Shown here: piece after piece, positions 7,901 to 17,749 of the stretch | How the letters are laid out: each line of letters opens with the position of its first letter | Position numbering within the stretch: the stretch's first letter is position 1 | Assembly (NCBI GenBank): GCA_017461005.1 | Contig: JAFTZU010000004.1 | Span: 1-32,985 of the forward strand | Source: Clostridia bacterium | GTDB lineage: Bacteria; Bacillota; Clostridia; Oscillospirales; Acutalibacteraceae | DNA length: 32,985 nucleotides | Reading direction: 5' to 3' | Notes under the pieces: model-generated | Database searches by the model: none | The model's input: the letters and a program-made list of their open reading frames with translations, nothing else | What the model was told of the DNA's origin: nothing | Program-made: the position numbers and the translations under genes

Positions 7901-7970
7901 GCCCGCGTGAAGAGTTTTCACGCGGGCTTACTCATGTAAGAAAATCCTTGCTCCGGACGAAGCAAGATCC
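7901..7970 (+). promoter_or_regulatory. Structured rpsF leader, possible S6:S18 autoregulatory RNA
   Basis: The leader begins with a perfect 11-bp hairpin (GCCCGCGTGAA, 7901-7911, with 7917-7927). A second stem CTTGCT/AGCAAG follows (7947-7952 with 7961-7966), closing an 8-nt loop that contains CCGGAC and flanked by a bulged C and further pairing. S6 and S18 are known to bind a leader RNA with a conserved CCG element in many bacteria; the second stem may be that site. No T-run follows the first hairpin, so it is not a terminator. Confidence 0.45.
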
Positions 7971-8001
7971 GGGGCCACAAGACCAAAAGGAGGTGCAACT
8001 A

Positions 8002-8286
8002 ATGGCTACCAAAAACTATGAAATCATGATGGTTTTCTCCGTCAAAGATGGTGAAGAGGCTGCAAAGGCTCTTCAGGAGAGATTCCAGGGTCTCATCGAG
8101 CAGAACGGCACATTAGGCGAAGTTGACGAGTGGGGCAAGCGTGCTCTTGCTTATCCGATCAACGACGAGCCGGAAGGTTACTATGTCGTCGTCAAATACT
8201 CTGCCGAACCGACGTTCCCGATGGAACTTGAGCGTCGTCTCAAGATCACCGAAGGCGTTCTGAGATTCCTCAACATCGCCGAGTAA
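8002..8286 (+). CDS. rpsF: 30S ribosomal protein S6
   Basis: S6 is a small-subunit protein that binds 16S rRNA together with S18. The 94-residue product starts MATKNYEIMMVFSVKDGEEA, contains GEVDEWGKRALAYPIND and EGYYVVVKYSA, and ends RRLKITEGVLRFLNI, all typical of S6. The ATG at 8002 follows AAGGAGGTG. An upstream in-frame ATG at 7948 lies in the leader and has no ribosome site. It is the first gene of the rpsF-ssb-rpsR operon, 12 bp before ssb. Confidence 0.97.
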   Translation: MATKNYEIMMVFSVKDGEEAAKALQERFQGLIEQNGTLGEVDEWGKRALAYPINDEPEGYYVVVKYSAEPTFPMELERRLKITEGVLRFLNIAE

Positions 8287-8298
8287 GGAGGTCGAACC

Positions 8299-8769
8299 AT
8301 GCTTAACTGTGCAGTCATCATGGGTCGCCTTACTGCCGACCCCGAACTTCGCACGACCGGCAACGGCATCAGCGTCACCAGCTTTTCCGTCGCTGTCGAC
8401 CGCAATTACCAGAGACAGGGCCAGGAGAGACAGACGGACTTCATCAACGTCGTCGCCTGGAGACAGACCGCAGAATTCGTCAGCCGTTATTTCCGCAAAG
8501 GTCAGATGATCGCAGTCCAGGGTTCCATCCAGACCCGCAACTACGAAGACCGCAACGGCAACAAACGGACCGCTGTCGAGATCGTCGCGGACAATGTCAG
8601 CTTCTGTGGCTCCAAGGCCGAGACCGGTGCTTCCACCGCTCCTGCCGGCTACAATATAGCGCCCCAGGCCGCTCCCGCAGCACCCGCTGCCCCGCAGGCC
8701 CAGTCCTTCTCCACCGCAAGTGCAGACGACTTCTCATCCGTCGAAATGGATGACGAACTCCCCTTCTAA
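8299..8769 (+). CDS. ssb: Single-stranded DNA-binding protein
   Basis: SSB coats single-stranded DNA during replication, recombination and repair. The 156-residue product has a complete OB-fold domain (MLNCAVIMGRLTADPELR through about residue 105, including FINVVAWRQTAEFVSRYFRKG and VQGSIQTRNYEDRNG). An Ala/Pro-rich flexible tail follows, and the acidic tip MDDELPF is the conserved docking site for partner proteins. GGAGG precedes the ATG. It is placed between rpsF and rpsR, as in most Bacillota. Confidence 0.97.
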   Translation: MLNCAVIMGRLTADPELRTTGNGISVTSFSVAVDRNYQRQGQERQTDFINVVAWRQTAEFVSRYFRKGQMIAVQGSIQTRNYEDRNGNKRTAVEIVADNVSFCGSKAETGASTAPAGYNIAPQAAPAAPAAPQAQSFSTASADDFSSVEMDDELPF

Positions 8770-8801
8770 GGAGAGCATCTTAACAAGGAGGTAATACCAT
8801 C

Positions 8802-9035
8802 ATGGCATACGATAGAAACCGCCGCCGTGGACGCCGCAAGGTTTGCGCGTTCTGCGTCGACAAAGTCGAAAAGATCGATTACAAGGACACCGCCCGTCTT
8901 CGGAAGTTCACTTCTGACCGCGCGAAGATCCTTCCCCGTCGTGTCACCGGTACCTGCGCTTACCATCAGCGTGAGCTCACCACCGCCATCAAACGCGCAA
9001 GACACGTCGCTCTTCTGCCCTACACCGAAGGCTAA
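8802..9035 (+). CDS. rpsR: 30S ribosomal protein S18
   Basis: The 77-residue S18 has the basic N-terminus [15 protein letters not shown], the core [13 protein letters not shown] and the [18 protein letters not shown] segment. The Cys-x2-Cys together with a later Cys-x2-His makes a likely zinc site (the Cys-containing form of S18). AAGGAGG stands before the ATG. It is the last gene of the operon, followed by a strong terminator. rplI, often the next gene in this operon, is not present. Confidence 0.97.
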   Translation: MAYDRNRRRGRRKVCAFCVDKVEKIDYKDTARLRKFTSDRAKILPRRVTGTCAYHQRELTTAIKRARHVALLPYTEG

Positions 9036-9062
9036 GCTCTTCCGGGCAGCACAAAGCAAAAC

Positions 9063-9097
9063 AAAAGACCGAAGCCATCCGGCTTCGGTCTTTTTTA
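9063..9097. terminator. Bidirectional terminator, rpsR / Ldh_2 gene
   Basis: Perfect 10-bp stem GACCGAAGCC/GGCTTCGGTC (9067-9076 with 9081-9090) with an ATCC loop, followed by TTTTTT and preceded by AAAA. It lies between the convergent rpsR (+) and dehydrogenase (-) genes and can serve both. Confidence 0.93.
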
Positions 9098-9110
9098 TTA
9101 TGTTTCTACT

Positions 9111-10235
9111 TTAAGAATAGATGCTCGAGAACGTCGAGGTGTCGAGGTCGAGCTCTCCGAAGTAGGACGCGAAGTCCATGCCGAGGTGGTCGGCCATCTG
9201 TTTCATCTCGATGACGGTCTTGACGTCGACGGGGACACCGTTCTCCTTGACCCGTTCGACCGCCAGGGCCTCTTTCTCGCCGTGGGTGTAGATGCGCTCG
9301 GCGCCTTCCGCCTTCGGGGCGTCACGCAGTTCCTGCAGGAAGGTGGAGAAGTGCTCCTTCAGCGCCTCCGGGTCTCCGAAGATGGCGGGGTCGAGGGCGA
9401 TGAACCCGTGGCAGGTGCCGCCCTTGCCGTTCATGTGCGTGTGGTTCGAGGTGATGCCCATGGAGGCGATGGACGACAGCAGCTCGACGAGCATGCCGTA
9501 GCCGTAGCCCTTGTGGGAACCGAGTTTTTCGGTGCTGCCGCCGAGGGGCATGATGCCGCCGCCGGCTTTCGCGACGATATTCTTGAGGACATCGTCCGCG
9601 TCCGTGGAGGGCTTGCCGTACTTGTTGAGGGCCCAGCCGTCCGGAAGTTCCTTCTCGGCCTTGCGGTACATCTCGAGCTTGCCGCGGGTGACGACCGTGG
9701 TGGAGGCGTCGAAGAAGAAGGGATAGGGTTCCGCCGGGACCGCAACGGCCAGCGGGTTGCTGCCGAGCATGGCCTTCGACGCGAAGGTCGGGACCATGAT
9801 GGCTTCCGAGTTTGTGGTGCTGAGGCCCACGAGGCCTTCCTTGACGGCCATCAGGGCATAGTAGCCGGCGATGCCGTAGTGGTTGGAGTTGCGGACGGAG
9901 ACGATACCGATGCCGCTCGTCTTCGCTTTTTCGATGGCGAGTTCCATCGCCTTGTGGCCGATGAGCTGGCCCATGCCGTCGTGGCCTTCGATGACCGCCG
10001 AGATGGGAGTCTCGAACACGACTTCCGGTTTGGCTTCGAGTTTGATGAGTCCGCTCTTGAGTCCGTTGTCATAACGGGACAGACGCTGCATGCCGTGGGA
10101 CTCGATACCGTACATGTCAGCGGTCAGAAGGACGTCCGTGATGATCGCCGCTTCGTCTTTGGTGAACCCGAAGGTCTGGAACGCGTCGCCAACGAACTTT
10201 TCCAGGACCGGGAGTTGGAAATACATGTGAGCCAT
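9111..10235 (-). CDS. Malate/L-lactate dehydrogenase family oxidoreductase (Ldh_2)
   Basis: The 374-residue product belongs to the Ldh_2 family of NAD(P)-dependent 2-oxo/2-hydroxy acid dehydrogenases, which share no fold with classical LDH. Recognisable are DVLLTADMYGIESHGMQRL with the catalytic-region ESHG, the VRNSNHYGIAGYYA motif, the GSNPLAVAVP segment and LGSHKGYGYGMLVELL. Members reduce or oxidise malate, lactate, ureidoglycolate, sulfolactate and similar acids; the substrate cannot be read from sequence. AAGGAGG precedes the ATG. It is a single-gene unit with its own promoter and terminator. A role in making or using a 2-hydroxy acid for the dehydratase further right is possible but speculative. 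Confidence 0.88.
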   Translation of the reverse strand: MAHMYFQLPVLEKFVGDAFQTFGFTKDEAAIITDVLLTADMYGIESHGMQRLSRYDNGLKSGLIKLEAKPEVVFETPISAVIEGHDGMGQLIGHKAMELAIEKAKTSGIGIVSVRNSNHYGIAGYYALMAVKEGLVGLSTTNSEAIMVPTFASKAMLGSNPLAVAVPAEPYPFFFDASTTVVTRGKLEMYRKAEKELPDGWALNKYGKPSTDADDVLKNIVAKAGGGIMPLGGSTEKLGSHKGYGYGMLVELLSSIASMGITSNHTHMNGKGGTCHGFIALDPAIFGDPEALKEHFSTFLQELRDAPKAEGAERIYTHGEKEALAVERVKENGVPVDVKTVIEMKQMADHLGMDFASYFGELDLDTSTFSSIYS

Positions 10236-10288
10236 AATAGCCCTCCTTTACTATGTCATGAGACAGTGTCTTCTCCTGTTCATCCTCT

Positions 10289-10318
10289 ATTATATAAGAG
10301 ATAAGGAAAGGCATACAA
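10289..10318 (-). promoter_or_regulatory. Promoter of the Ldh_2 gene
   Basis: On the minus strand TATAAT (10294-10289) stands 18 bp downstream of TTGTAT (10318-10313), giving a leader of about 50 nt before the ATG at 10235. Confidence 0.5.
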
Positions 10319-10332
10319 TCGGGAAACTGACC

Positions 10333-10362
10333 AAAAAAACGCCCTGCCGTTTGGCAGGGCGT
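10333..10362 (-). terminator. Terminator of the rlmB / P-type-ATPase-like unit
   Basis: Minus-strand stem ACGCCCTGCC/GGCAGGGCGT (10362-10353 with 10348-10339) with a four-base loop, followed by seven T residues (10339-10333). It lies 30 bp after the stop at 10393. Confidence 0.92.
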
Positions 10363-10392
10363 TGTCCGTATAACGTTGCAGTGATCGGCAGA

Positions 10393-13300
10393 CTACTTGC
10401 CGACGGTACGGCTGCGGAGCGCGGGCAGACCGGCGCCGAGGAAGGTGAAGACGGCCTGGAAGATGAGCAGCTTCGCGTCGGACAGGGCCTCGACACCGAG
10501 GATGGCGAGGGCGATGCCGACGATGCCGGCGATGACCGCGAAGGCCATGGCGAGGATGTTGTTGATGGAGACACCGTCGTACAGGCGGCGGGCCTCGTAG
10601 AGGGTCTTCATGGAAGACTCGATGCTGCCGTTGTGCAGGATGCCGGACGTGGAGAAGGGTTTCTCCGCCTCGAAGTACTTGCCGACGACGTCGCCCTGGA
10701 CCGGGCCCAGGACCTTGACCGCCGTGACGGGCAGGTGGTAGTACTTCGCGACCATCTCTTCGTTGATGTTGCAGTCAGTGTTGCGGACGAGGATGGTGAT
10801 GCCGGCGCGGTCGATGTTCTGCAGGTAGCGGCGGTACTGCTTGACCGGACGGTACTTGACGACGAACATGGCAGCCACCTTGCCGGAGATGGCGAGGTAG
10901 TTGACCTTGCGGCCGTTGATGGTGTACTGCTTCTCGAAGTCTTCGTCCGGCAGGTCGACATTGTGATTCAGGAGCAGGTTGCGGTTGCCGAAGAGGACGC
11001 GGCGTTCGCCGATCCAGGCGGAGAGGCCGAGGCGCTCTTCATAGGCAAGACCGTCGACGCTCGGGAGCAGGTCGTACTTGCCGAGGATGACGTTCTGGAA
11101 CTCGTCGGCCAGAGGACCTTCGGAGCCGATGACGAGGGCCGCCGCGTAAAGGATGGCGTCGTCGATGCGCATGTTGTGGAAGGTCTTGATGCCGATGATG
11201 TGGCAGGAATCTTTCGTGAAGATCTCTTTGCTGTCGATGGCAAAGGTGTTGACGTAGGCGCTCTGCTCGACGGCGCGGTGGCCGAGGACGGCGGAACCCT
11301 TTCGGGAGAAGCGCTTGTCATCGATGTACAGCGAGATGTTGGAGGCCAGCAGCGCGAAGGCCGGGATGGCGATGGTGACGATGGCGGCGAAAACGCTGAC
11401 ACCGAAGACCGCGCTGTGGCGGACGAGGCCGAAGATGAGGGCCGCGAGGAGGCCGACACCGAGAGCTGCCAGGGTCGGCAGGTGAGCGTTCTGGTCGGCG
11501 GGGTCGTCGGCGAAGGAGTCTTCGACGAAGCGGGGCTGGTCGGCGATCGGCGCGTTGTAGGCGACGACCGGGTTCTCGAGCTGCATGCCGCGGGTGACTT
11601 CCGCCGCGTCCCGCTCGTTCGGGATGACCTCGGTGCTGTACATGTGGATGCCGCTCGTCAGGAGCCGCAGGTTGTCGAGGGCCCGGCGGAAGGACAGGTG
11701 CCGCGCCACGTTGGACAGCAGGACCGTAAAGGTGGCCGCCGCGGTGAACAGGGCAACGGTGACGCCGGTCGACCGGGATGCCAGCAGATAGATGAGGTCG
11801 GCGATGAGGTTCGCAAGGACGACGACCGTGACCGCGCTGGAGGCGTTGAGCCGCAGGCGGGCGATGCCGAGGACGCCCTTGATGATGGTCTTGTAACTGA
11901 GGGCGGCAGCCAGGACGAGGATGCCCATGGCGACGCCGACGGTGATGCCGGCGCTGCCGGCGAAGGTCTCGAGGTTGTAGCCGTTGGAGGCGAGGATGCC
12001 GGACAGGACGAGCCCGACGACCACCAGCACGGCCTGGATGATGGACGTGATGAAGGTGAAGCGGACTTTCCGCTCGAGGGAATACTCGATGCGGTCTGCG
12101 TCGAGCTCGGCGGACTCGTACTCGTCGTTCAGGTAGTCGCCGACATAGGTGTCATGGTCGACGAAGCGTTCATCGCCGAGGGCGAAGCGAAGGTCCTCGT
12201 TGACCGTGTTCGGGTCGTAGTCGAGGGGTTCCTCCTCCCGCTGCGGGACGTCCGGTTCGTCGTCTTCACGGCGGTTCAGCTTGAAGCCCTTGACCTGTTC
12301 GGCGCGGCGCTTCAGGAGCTGTTCCTCCGTGGCGTCCTCGTCCACCTGGACGGGCTGGACTTCGGGGTTCTCGTCGTCGAAGCCGAAGAGTTTGATCTGA
12401 CCGTCGATCTCTTCGTTCTCTTCATGCTCGATCGTCTTGTTGTCGCCCTTCGCGACGATGATCTTGTCGAAGGTGTTGAGTTCGGCGTCGGCCGCGATGA
12501 TCGTCGGGATGGGTTCGAGGTCCGCGGTGTTCGTGAACTTCCGGGTCTTGTCGACCGCGGGGACTGCCGCGACGCCTTCGGTGACCTCCTGGGGAACGTC
12601 GGGCTCCGGAGCCGGTTCCTCTTCCCCGCGGACCGCACGGACGGCGGCAGCGGCAGCGGCGGCGACAGCGGCGCTGGCGGAGGCAACGGTGGTCGTGCCC
12701 TTCGGCTTGGTCTCTACGTTATTGTCGGCACTCGGCATCTCTTCGTCCTCGAGTTTCGTGAACTCGGCGGTCGTCTTCTCGATGCGAGTCGTTAAGATCT
12801 GATGTTCGATGTTGGCATTGCGGATGGGTCGGATGCCGACGGTCTTCTGGGCCAGGGCCTTCTTGTCTTCCGGCGCCTGAGGCTTGTCGTCCGCCAGTTC
12901 CATGATCATTTTGGGCGATTCCGCATTTTCGTCGATGCCCTTGAAGAGGGCACCCTTGTTATGGACGTCTTCCACCTGCCGCGGCGTGGACGGTGCAGAG
13001 TCCGCCAGCGGGTCGAAGACCTTGGTCTTCTGGGAGGCGAGTTCGCGGTCCATGAATTTTTCACGGCCGGTCATCCGCTGGACGCCGTCTTCGGCGCGGG
13101 GCGCGGGAGCGAGACCGTAGTCCTCGTCCGTGAACTCCTCTTCCTCGCCGGCGTTTTCGACGACGTGGATGAAGCTTTCGCGGAAGGCGCGCAGCTTGTT
13201 CATGAAGCCGCCCTTTCCGCCGTCTTCTTCGACTTCGTCATCGATGACGACATCGTCGTCGACAAAGCCGGGCACGTAGTCGGTCTCGTCCGTCAGGTTC

Positions 13301-13686
13301 TCCTGCGCGGCCTTCGCCTGTGCGGCATAGTTCACGACGTGGGACGCGGCGGGTGCCTCTTCCACGGGAGCGTCGACGGTTTCCGGTCCCGGTTCGACAG
13401 GGGCCTCCTCGACGGGAGCCTCCTCTTCTGCCGGGGCCGCGAACATATCGTCCACGCCCTCTACGTCCGGACCTTCGTCTTCGTCGAAGTCGTCGTAGTC
13501 ATAGTCGTAGTCGTCGTCGAAGTCGTCCTCCTCGTCCAGGACGGGAAGGGTCGTCTCTTCGACCGGTTCGGCTTGTTCAACTGTCGCGGATTCGCCCATG
13601 AGTTCCGCGACCAGGTCCGAGACCCCGTTCTCCTGGGTGGTTTCCAGGAGGTTGTCGATCTCGTCCATTGACCATTGTTTCGCCAT
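10393..13686 (-). CDS. Large membrane protein, degenerate P-type ATPase-like
   Basis: This 1097-residue protein has two halves. The first 540 or so residues are low-complexity and very acidic (runs of Asp/Tyr near 55-75, Ala/Pro/Glu repeats, an Ala-rich run near 345), so probably disordered and cytoplasmic. The second half begins with paired transmembrane segments (from about 542), has more near 725-775, then a soluble region, and ends in two more helices. The soluble region follows the layout of a P-type ATPase catalytic domain, but the phosphorylation motif DKTGTLT reads DSKEIFT (about 817). TGD appears as RNTD, and no MVGDGxND is seen. It therefore probably neither pumps nor autophosphorylates. 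It follows rlmB by 55 bp, with an AGAGG site. Confidence 0.65.
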   Translation of the reverse strand: MAKQWSMDEIDNLLETTQENGVSDLVAELMGESATVEQAEPVEETTLPVLDEEDDFDDDYDYDYDDFDEDEGPDVEGVDDMFAAPAEEEAPVEEAPVEPGPETVDAPVEEAPAASHVVNYAAQAKAAQENLTDETDYVPGFVDDDVVIDDEVEEDGGKGGFMNKLRAFRESFIHVVENAGEEEEFTDEDYGLAPAPRAEDGVQRMTGREKFMDRELASQKTKVFDPLADSAPSTPRQVEDVHNKGALFKGIDENAESPKMIMELADDKPQAPEDKKALAQKTVGIRPIRNANIEHQILTTRIEKTTAEFTKLEDEEMPSADNNVETKPKGTTTVASASAAVAAAAAAAVRAVRGEEEPAPEPDVPQEVTEGVAAVPAVDKTRKFTNTADLEPIPTIIAADAELNTFDKIIVAKGDNKTIEHEENEEIDGQIKLFGFDDENPEVQPVQVDEDATEEQLLKRRAEQVKGFKLNRREDDEPDVPQREEEPLDYDPNTVNEDLRFALGDERFVDHDTYVGDYLNDEYESAELDADRIEYSLERKVRFTFITSIIQAVLVVVGLVLSGILASNGYNLETFAGSAGITVGVAMGILVLAAALSYKTIIKGVLGIARLRLNASSAVTVVVLANLIADLIYLLASRSTGVTVALFTAAATFTVLLSNVARHLSFRRALDNLRLLTSGIHMYSTEVIPNERDAAEVTRGMQLENPVVAYNAPIADQPRFVEDSFADDPADQNAHLPTLAALGVGLLAALIFGLVRHSAVFGVSVFAAIVTIAIPAFALLASNISLYIDDKRFSRKGSAVLGHRAVEQSAYVNTFAIDSKEIFTKDSCHIIGIKTFHNMRIDDAILYAAALVIGSEGPLADEFQNVILGKYDLLPSVDGLAYEERLGLSAWIGERRVLFGNRNLLLNHNVDLPDEDFEKQYTINGRKVNYLAISGKVAAMFVVKYRPVKQYRRYLQNIDRAGITILVRNTDCNINEEMVAKYYHLPVTAVKVLGPVQGDVVGKYFEAEKPFSTSGILHNGSIESSMKTLYEARRLYDGVSINNILAMAFAVIAGIVGIALAILGVEALSDAKLLIFQAVFTFLGAGLPALRSRTVGK

Positions 13687-13741
13687 TCGTACTAACCTCT
13701 TTCAAACATCGGTTTCGTGGTTGCCCATTTTTGTATTGCCG

Positions 13742-14503
13742 TCACTGAGCGCTGAGGCCCAGTCTCTGGCGATGTACCTCATACATGACGATGCCGGCGG
13801 CAACGGATGCGTTGAGGGACTGGATGTTACCGGACATCGGCAGGGACAGGATGAAGTCACACTTCTCCCGGACCAGTCGGCCCATGCCTTTACCTTCATT
13901 GCCGACCACCAGGGCCATCGGACCTTTCAGGTCGGTCTGGCACCAGGTCTCGCCTTCCATGTCGGTACCGTAGATCCAGACGCCCCGTTCCTTCAGTTCC
14001 TCCATGCAGGCAGGAAGGTTGGAGACCCGGGCGACGGGAAGGTACTCGAGCGCGCCGGCCGACGTCTTGTCCACCGTGTAGTTCAGGGTGGCGCTGCGGC
14101 GCTTCGGGACGATGACCCCGTGGGCGCCGGCACATTCGGCCGTGCGGATGATGGCTCCGAGATTGTGCGGGTCGGAGACCTCATCGGCAATGATGAAGAA
14201 GGGCGGTTCCCCTTTTTCCTCTGCGCGGGCGAACAGGTCGTCCACCGTCGCGTATTCGTGGGCCGCCACCTTGGCGATGACGCCCTGGTGGTTGGCGTTG
14301 CCGCACATGAAGCCCAGCTTTTTGGGGTCGGTCTCCTTGATGAGGACGCCGGCGTCCCGGGCGGTCGCAATGATCTTCCCGATGGACCCCTGCCGCTCTC
14401 CCTTGGAGACGAAGATGGTGTCGATGTTCCGTCCGGCTTTCAGAGCCTCCATGACAGGGTTCCTGCCGATGATGAGCTCATCGCGGACTTGTTTCTCTTC
14501 CAT
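13742..14503 (-). CDS. rlmB: 23S rRNA 2'-O-methyltransferase, TrmH/RlmB family
   Basis: The 253-residue protein is a SPOUT-class RNA 2'-O-ribose methyltransferase. It has the N-terminal substrate-binding domain (IIGRNPVMEALKAGRNIDTI) and the three SPOUT motifs: DPHNLGAIIRTAECAGAHG, VVGNEGKGMGRLV and LPMSGNIQSLNASVAAGI, which form the S-adenosylmethionine knot. RlmB methylates G2251 of 23S rRNA in E. coli; other family members act on different sites, so the exact target is inferred. The gene leads a two-gene minus-strand unit and has an extended -10 promoter upstream. Confidence 0.88.
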   Translation of the reverse strand: MEEKQVRDELIIGRNPVMEALKAGRNIDTIFVSKGERQGSIGKIIATARDAGVLIKETDPKKLGFMCGNANHQGVIAKVAAHEYATVDDLFARAEEKGEPPFFIIADEVSDPHNLGAIIRTAECAGAHGVIVPKRRSATLNYTVDKTSAGALEYLPVARVSNLPACMEELKERGVWIYGTDMEGETWCQTDLKGPMALVVGNEGKGMGRLVREKCDFILSLPMSGNIQSLNASVAAGIVMYEVHRQRLGLSAQ

Positions 14504-14562
14504 GTGGTGATAAACCCTTCTTATAGATATATTTACTCATAGTAAGGCATTATATTTAAAAC

Positions 14563-14571
14563 ATTATACCA
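14563..14571 (-). promoter_or_regulatory. Extended -10 promoter of rlmB
   Basis: Minus strand TGGTATAAT (14571-14563) is a full extended -10 element. The -35 region at 14591-14586 (TTGTGT) is weak. It lies about 60 bp before the rlmB start. Confidence 0.55.
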
Positions 14572-14676
14572 GAACTTGGGGTGTAACACAATAAAGCACC
14601 CATCATCTTGACGCATAAACTCTGGTCTTTTTTCCATCAAAAAAATGTTAGCTTTGACGGAGACGCCTGTCCGAAA

Positions 14677-14721
14677 TGAATATTTATGCAGAAATTATGC
14701 AGTTTTCTGAATTTTTATGCA
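14677..14721 (+). promoter_or_regulatory. Two ArgR/AhrC box-like sites before argG
   Basis: TGAATATTTATGCA (14677-14690) and TGAATTTTTATGCA (14708-14721) are near-identical, resemble the ARG-box consensus TGAAT-N4-ATTCA with one change each, and are 31 bp apart, about three helical turns. A further half site TTATGCA lies between. The second box ends 8 bp upstream of the -35 element, so arginine-dependent repression by an ArgR-type protein is likely. The rest of the 307-bp rlmB-argG gap is AT-rich with no gene. Confidence 0.65.
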
Positions 14722-14729
14722 ATTAGCCC

Positions 14730-14758
14730 TTGACTTTTAAATAGGGCGTTCCTATAAT
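14730..14758 (+). promoter_or_regulatory. Promoter of argGH
   Basis: TTGACT (14730-14735), 17-bp spacer, TATAAT (14753-14758). A short hairpin CCCGC/GCGGG (14781-14785 with 14790-14794) lies in the leader, just before the GGAGG ribosome site. Confidence 0.9.
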
Positions 14759-14810
14759 GTGTATCACAACTTAAAAACCACCCGCTGACGCGGGATCTGG
14801 AGGAATAAAC

Positions 14811-16061
14811 ATGGCAATCGCAAAGAAGAAAAAAGAAGACATCAAAAAGGTCGTTCTCGCCTACTCCGGCGGCCTCGACACATCCATCATCATCCCCTGG
14901 CTGAAGGAGAACTACAACAACTGTGAAGTCATCGCCGTCTCCGGCAATGTCGGCCAGGCATCCGAGCTCGAAGGCCTCGAAGAGAAGGCCCTCAAGACCG
15001 GCGCTTCCAAGCTCTACATCGAAGACCTCACCGACGAATATGTCGAAGACTTCATCATGCCCTGCGTCAAGGCCGGCGCCAAGTATGAAGACTATCTGCT
15101 CGGCACGTCCCACGCCCGTCCGATCATCGCGAAGAGACTCTGCGAGATCGCCCTCAAGGAAGGCGCGGACGCCATCTGCCACGGCTGCACCGGTAAAGGC
15201 AACGACCAGGTCCGTTTCGAACTGACCATCAAGGCCTTCTGCCCCGACATGACCATCATCGCCCCCTGGCGGGAGTGGGACATCGTCTCCCGTGAGCAGG
15301 AGATCGAGTATGCGGAAGCCCATAACATTCCTCTGAAGATCAATCGCGAGACCAACTACTCGAAGGACAAGAACCTCTGGCACCTGAGCCATGAGGGCCT
15401 TGACCTCGAAGACCCGGCCAACGAGCCCCAGTATGAGAAGGAAGGCTTCCTCGAGATGGGCGTCTCCCCGCTCCAGGCTCCGGACGAACCCACCTACATC
15501 ACCCTCGACTACGAGCAGGGCATCCCGGTCGCTCTGAACGGCGAGAAGATGAGCCAGAAGGACATCGTCCTGAAGCTCAACGAGCTCGGCGGCAAGAACG
15601 GCATCGGCCTCCTCGACATCGTCGAGAACCGTCTCGTCGGCATGAAGAGCCGCGGCGTCTATGAGACCCCCGGCGGCACCATCCTGTACCATGCCCTGAA
15701 CTACCTCGAGACCATCTGCCTCGACAAGTACGCCGCTCACAAGAAAGCGGAGCTGTCCATCACCTACGCGGACCTCGTTTACAACGGCCAGTGGTTCACC
15801 CCGCTGCGTGAGGCCCTCGACGCCTTCGTCGACAAACTCGAAGAGCGCTGCACCGGTACGGTCAAACTGAAGCTCTACAAGGGCAACATCATCAACGCCG
15901 GCGTCACCTCTCCGTACAGCCTCTACAACCCGGGCCTTGCCACCTTCGACGAGGACGAAGTCTACGACCAGACCGACTCCGCCGGTTTCATCAACCTGTT
16001 CGGTCTTCCCATCAAGGCTCAGGCGATGAGCGCTCAGGCTTACAAGCTGGAGGAAGAATAA
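14811..16061 (+). CDS. argG: Argininosuccinate synthase
   Basis: ArgG joins citrulline and aspartate using ATP, the seventh step of arginine synthesis. The 416-residue product carries the N-type ATP pyrophosphatase loop [15 protein letters not shown] near the N-terminus, the [14 protein letters not shown] and [15 protein letters not shown] substrate segments, and [20 protein letters not shown], all diagnostic of the family. The Lys-rich start ([13 protein letters not shown]) is a short extension. GGAGG lies 7 bases before the ATG. It is the first gene of argGH; argH follows after 21 bp. Confidence 0.97.
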   Translation: MAIAKKKKEDIKKVVLAYSGGLDTSIIIPWLKENYNNCEVIAVSGNVGQASELEGLEEKALKTGASKLYIEDLTDEYVEDFIMPCVKAGAKYEDYLLGTSHARPIIAKRLCEIALKEGADAICHGCTGKGNDQVRFELTIKAFCPDMTIIAPWREWDIVSREQEIEYAEAHNIPLKINRETNYSKDKNLWHLSHEGLDLEDPANEPQYEKEGFLEMGVSPLQAPDEPTYITLDYEQGIPVALNGEKMSQKDIVLKLNELGGKNGIGLLDIVENRLVGMKSRGVYETPGGTILYHALNYLETICLDKYAAHKKAELSITYADLVYNGQWFTPLREALDAFVDKLEERCTGTVKLKLYKGNIINAGVTSPYSLYNPGLATFDEDEVYDQTDSAGFINLFGLPIKAQAMSAQAYKLEEE

Positions 16062-16082
16062 GCGAAAGGAACGCTGACACTC

Positions 16083-17456
<1,374 letters not shown>

Positions 17457-17490
17457 CACGGCGTACATCGCCCAAAAGAATACAGAAAAA

Positions 17491-17524
17491 CGCCCCCTGA
17501 ACGAATCAGGGGGCTTTCTTGTTT
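17491..17524 (+). terminator. Terminator of argGH
   Basis: Perfect 9-bp stem GCCCCCTGA/TCAGGGGGC (17492-17500 with 17506-17514) followed by TTTCTTGTTT. An A-rich tract on the other side lets it also serve the convergent small gene on the minus strand. Confidence 0.9.
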
Positions 17525-17535
17525 GTTTCGGACGC

Positions 17536-17733
17536 TTAGTCGTAAATGTCCTCTTTCATGTCGTACGGGATCTCGACGATGTTCCGACGGCCTTCGATAT
17601 TGTCATAGTGCTTGCACATGAGCGGCTCATAGACATAGTACAGAAGTTTGCCGTCCAGGTCGAAATAGAAGACCGCGAAGAGCGCCGCAAAAACGATCGC
17701 GAAGATACGGATGATCTTGAAAATGATTTTCAT
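17536..17733 (-). CDS. Small single-span membrane protein
   Basis: The product is 65 residues: a short basic start MKIIFKIIRI, one hydrophobic helix (FAIVFAALFAVFYF), then a hydrophilic tail with LYYVYEPLMCKHYDN and an acidic end. I do not recognise a family. The ATG at 17733 is chosen because AAGAGGTGG lies at the right distance; a GTG at 17742 is the alternative. The ribosome site overlaps the end of the dehydratase subunit gene, so it is probably the third gene of that operon, perhaps a membrane anchor or partner. Confidence 0.6.
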   Translation of the reverse strand: MKIIFKIIRIFAIVFAALFAVFYFDLDGKLLYYVYEPLMCKHYDNIEGRRNIVEIPYDMKEDIYD

Positions 17734-17749
17734 TCGGTCCACCTCTTTC

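Noticed and set aside
7948-8001. Longer rpsF start
   Set aside because: It lies in the leader structure without a ribosome site; AAGGAGGTG marks the ATG at 8002.
10258-12795. 845-residue plus-strand frame
   Set aside because: Antisense shadow of the P-type-ATPase-like gene, same odd composition.
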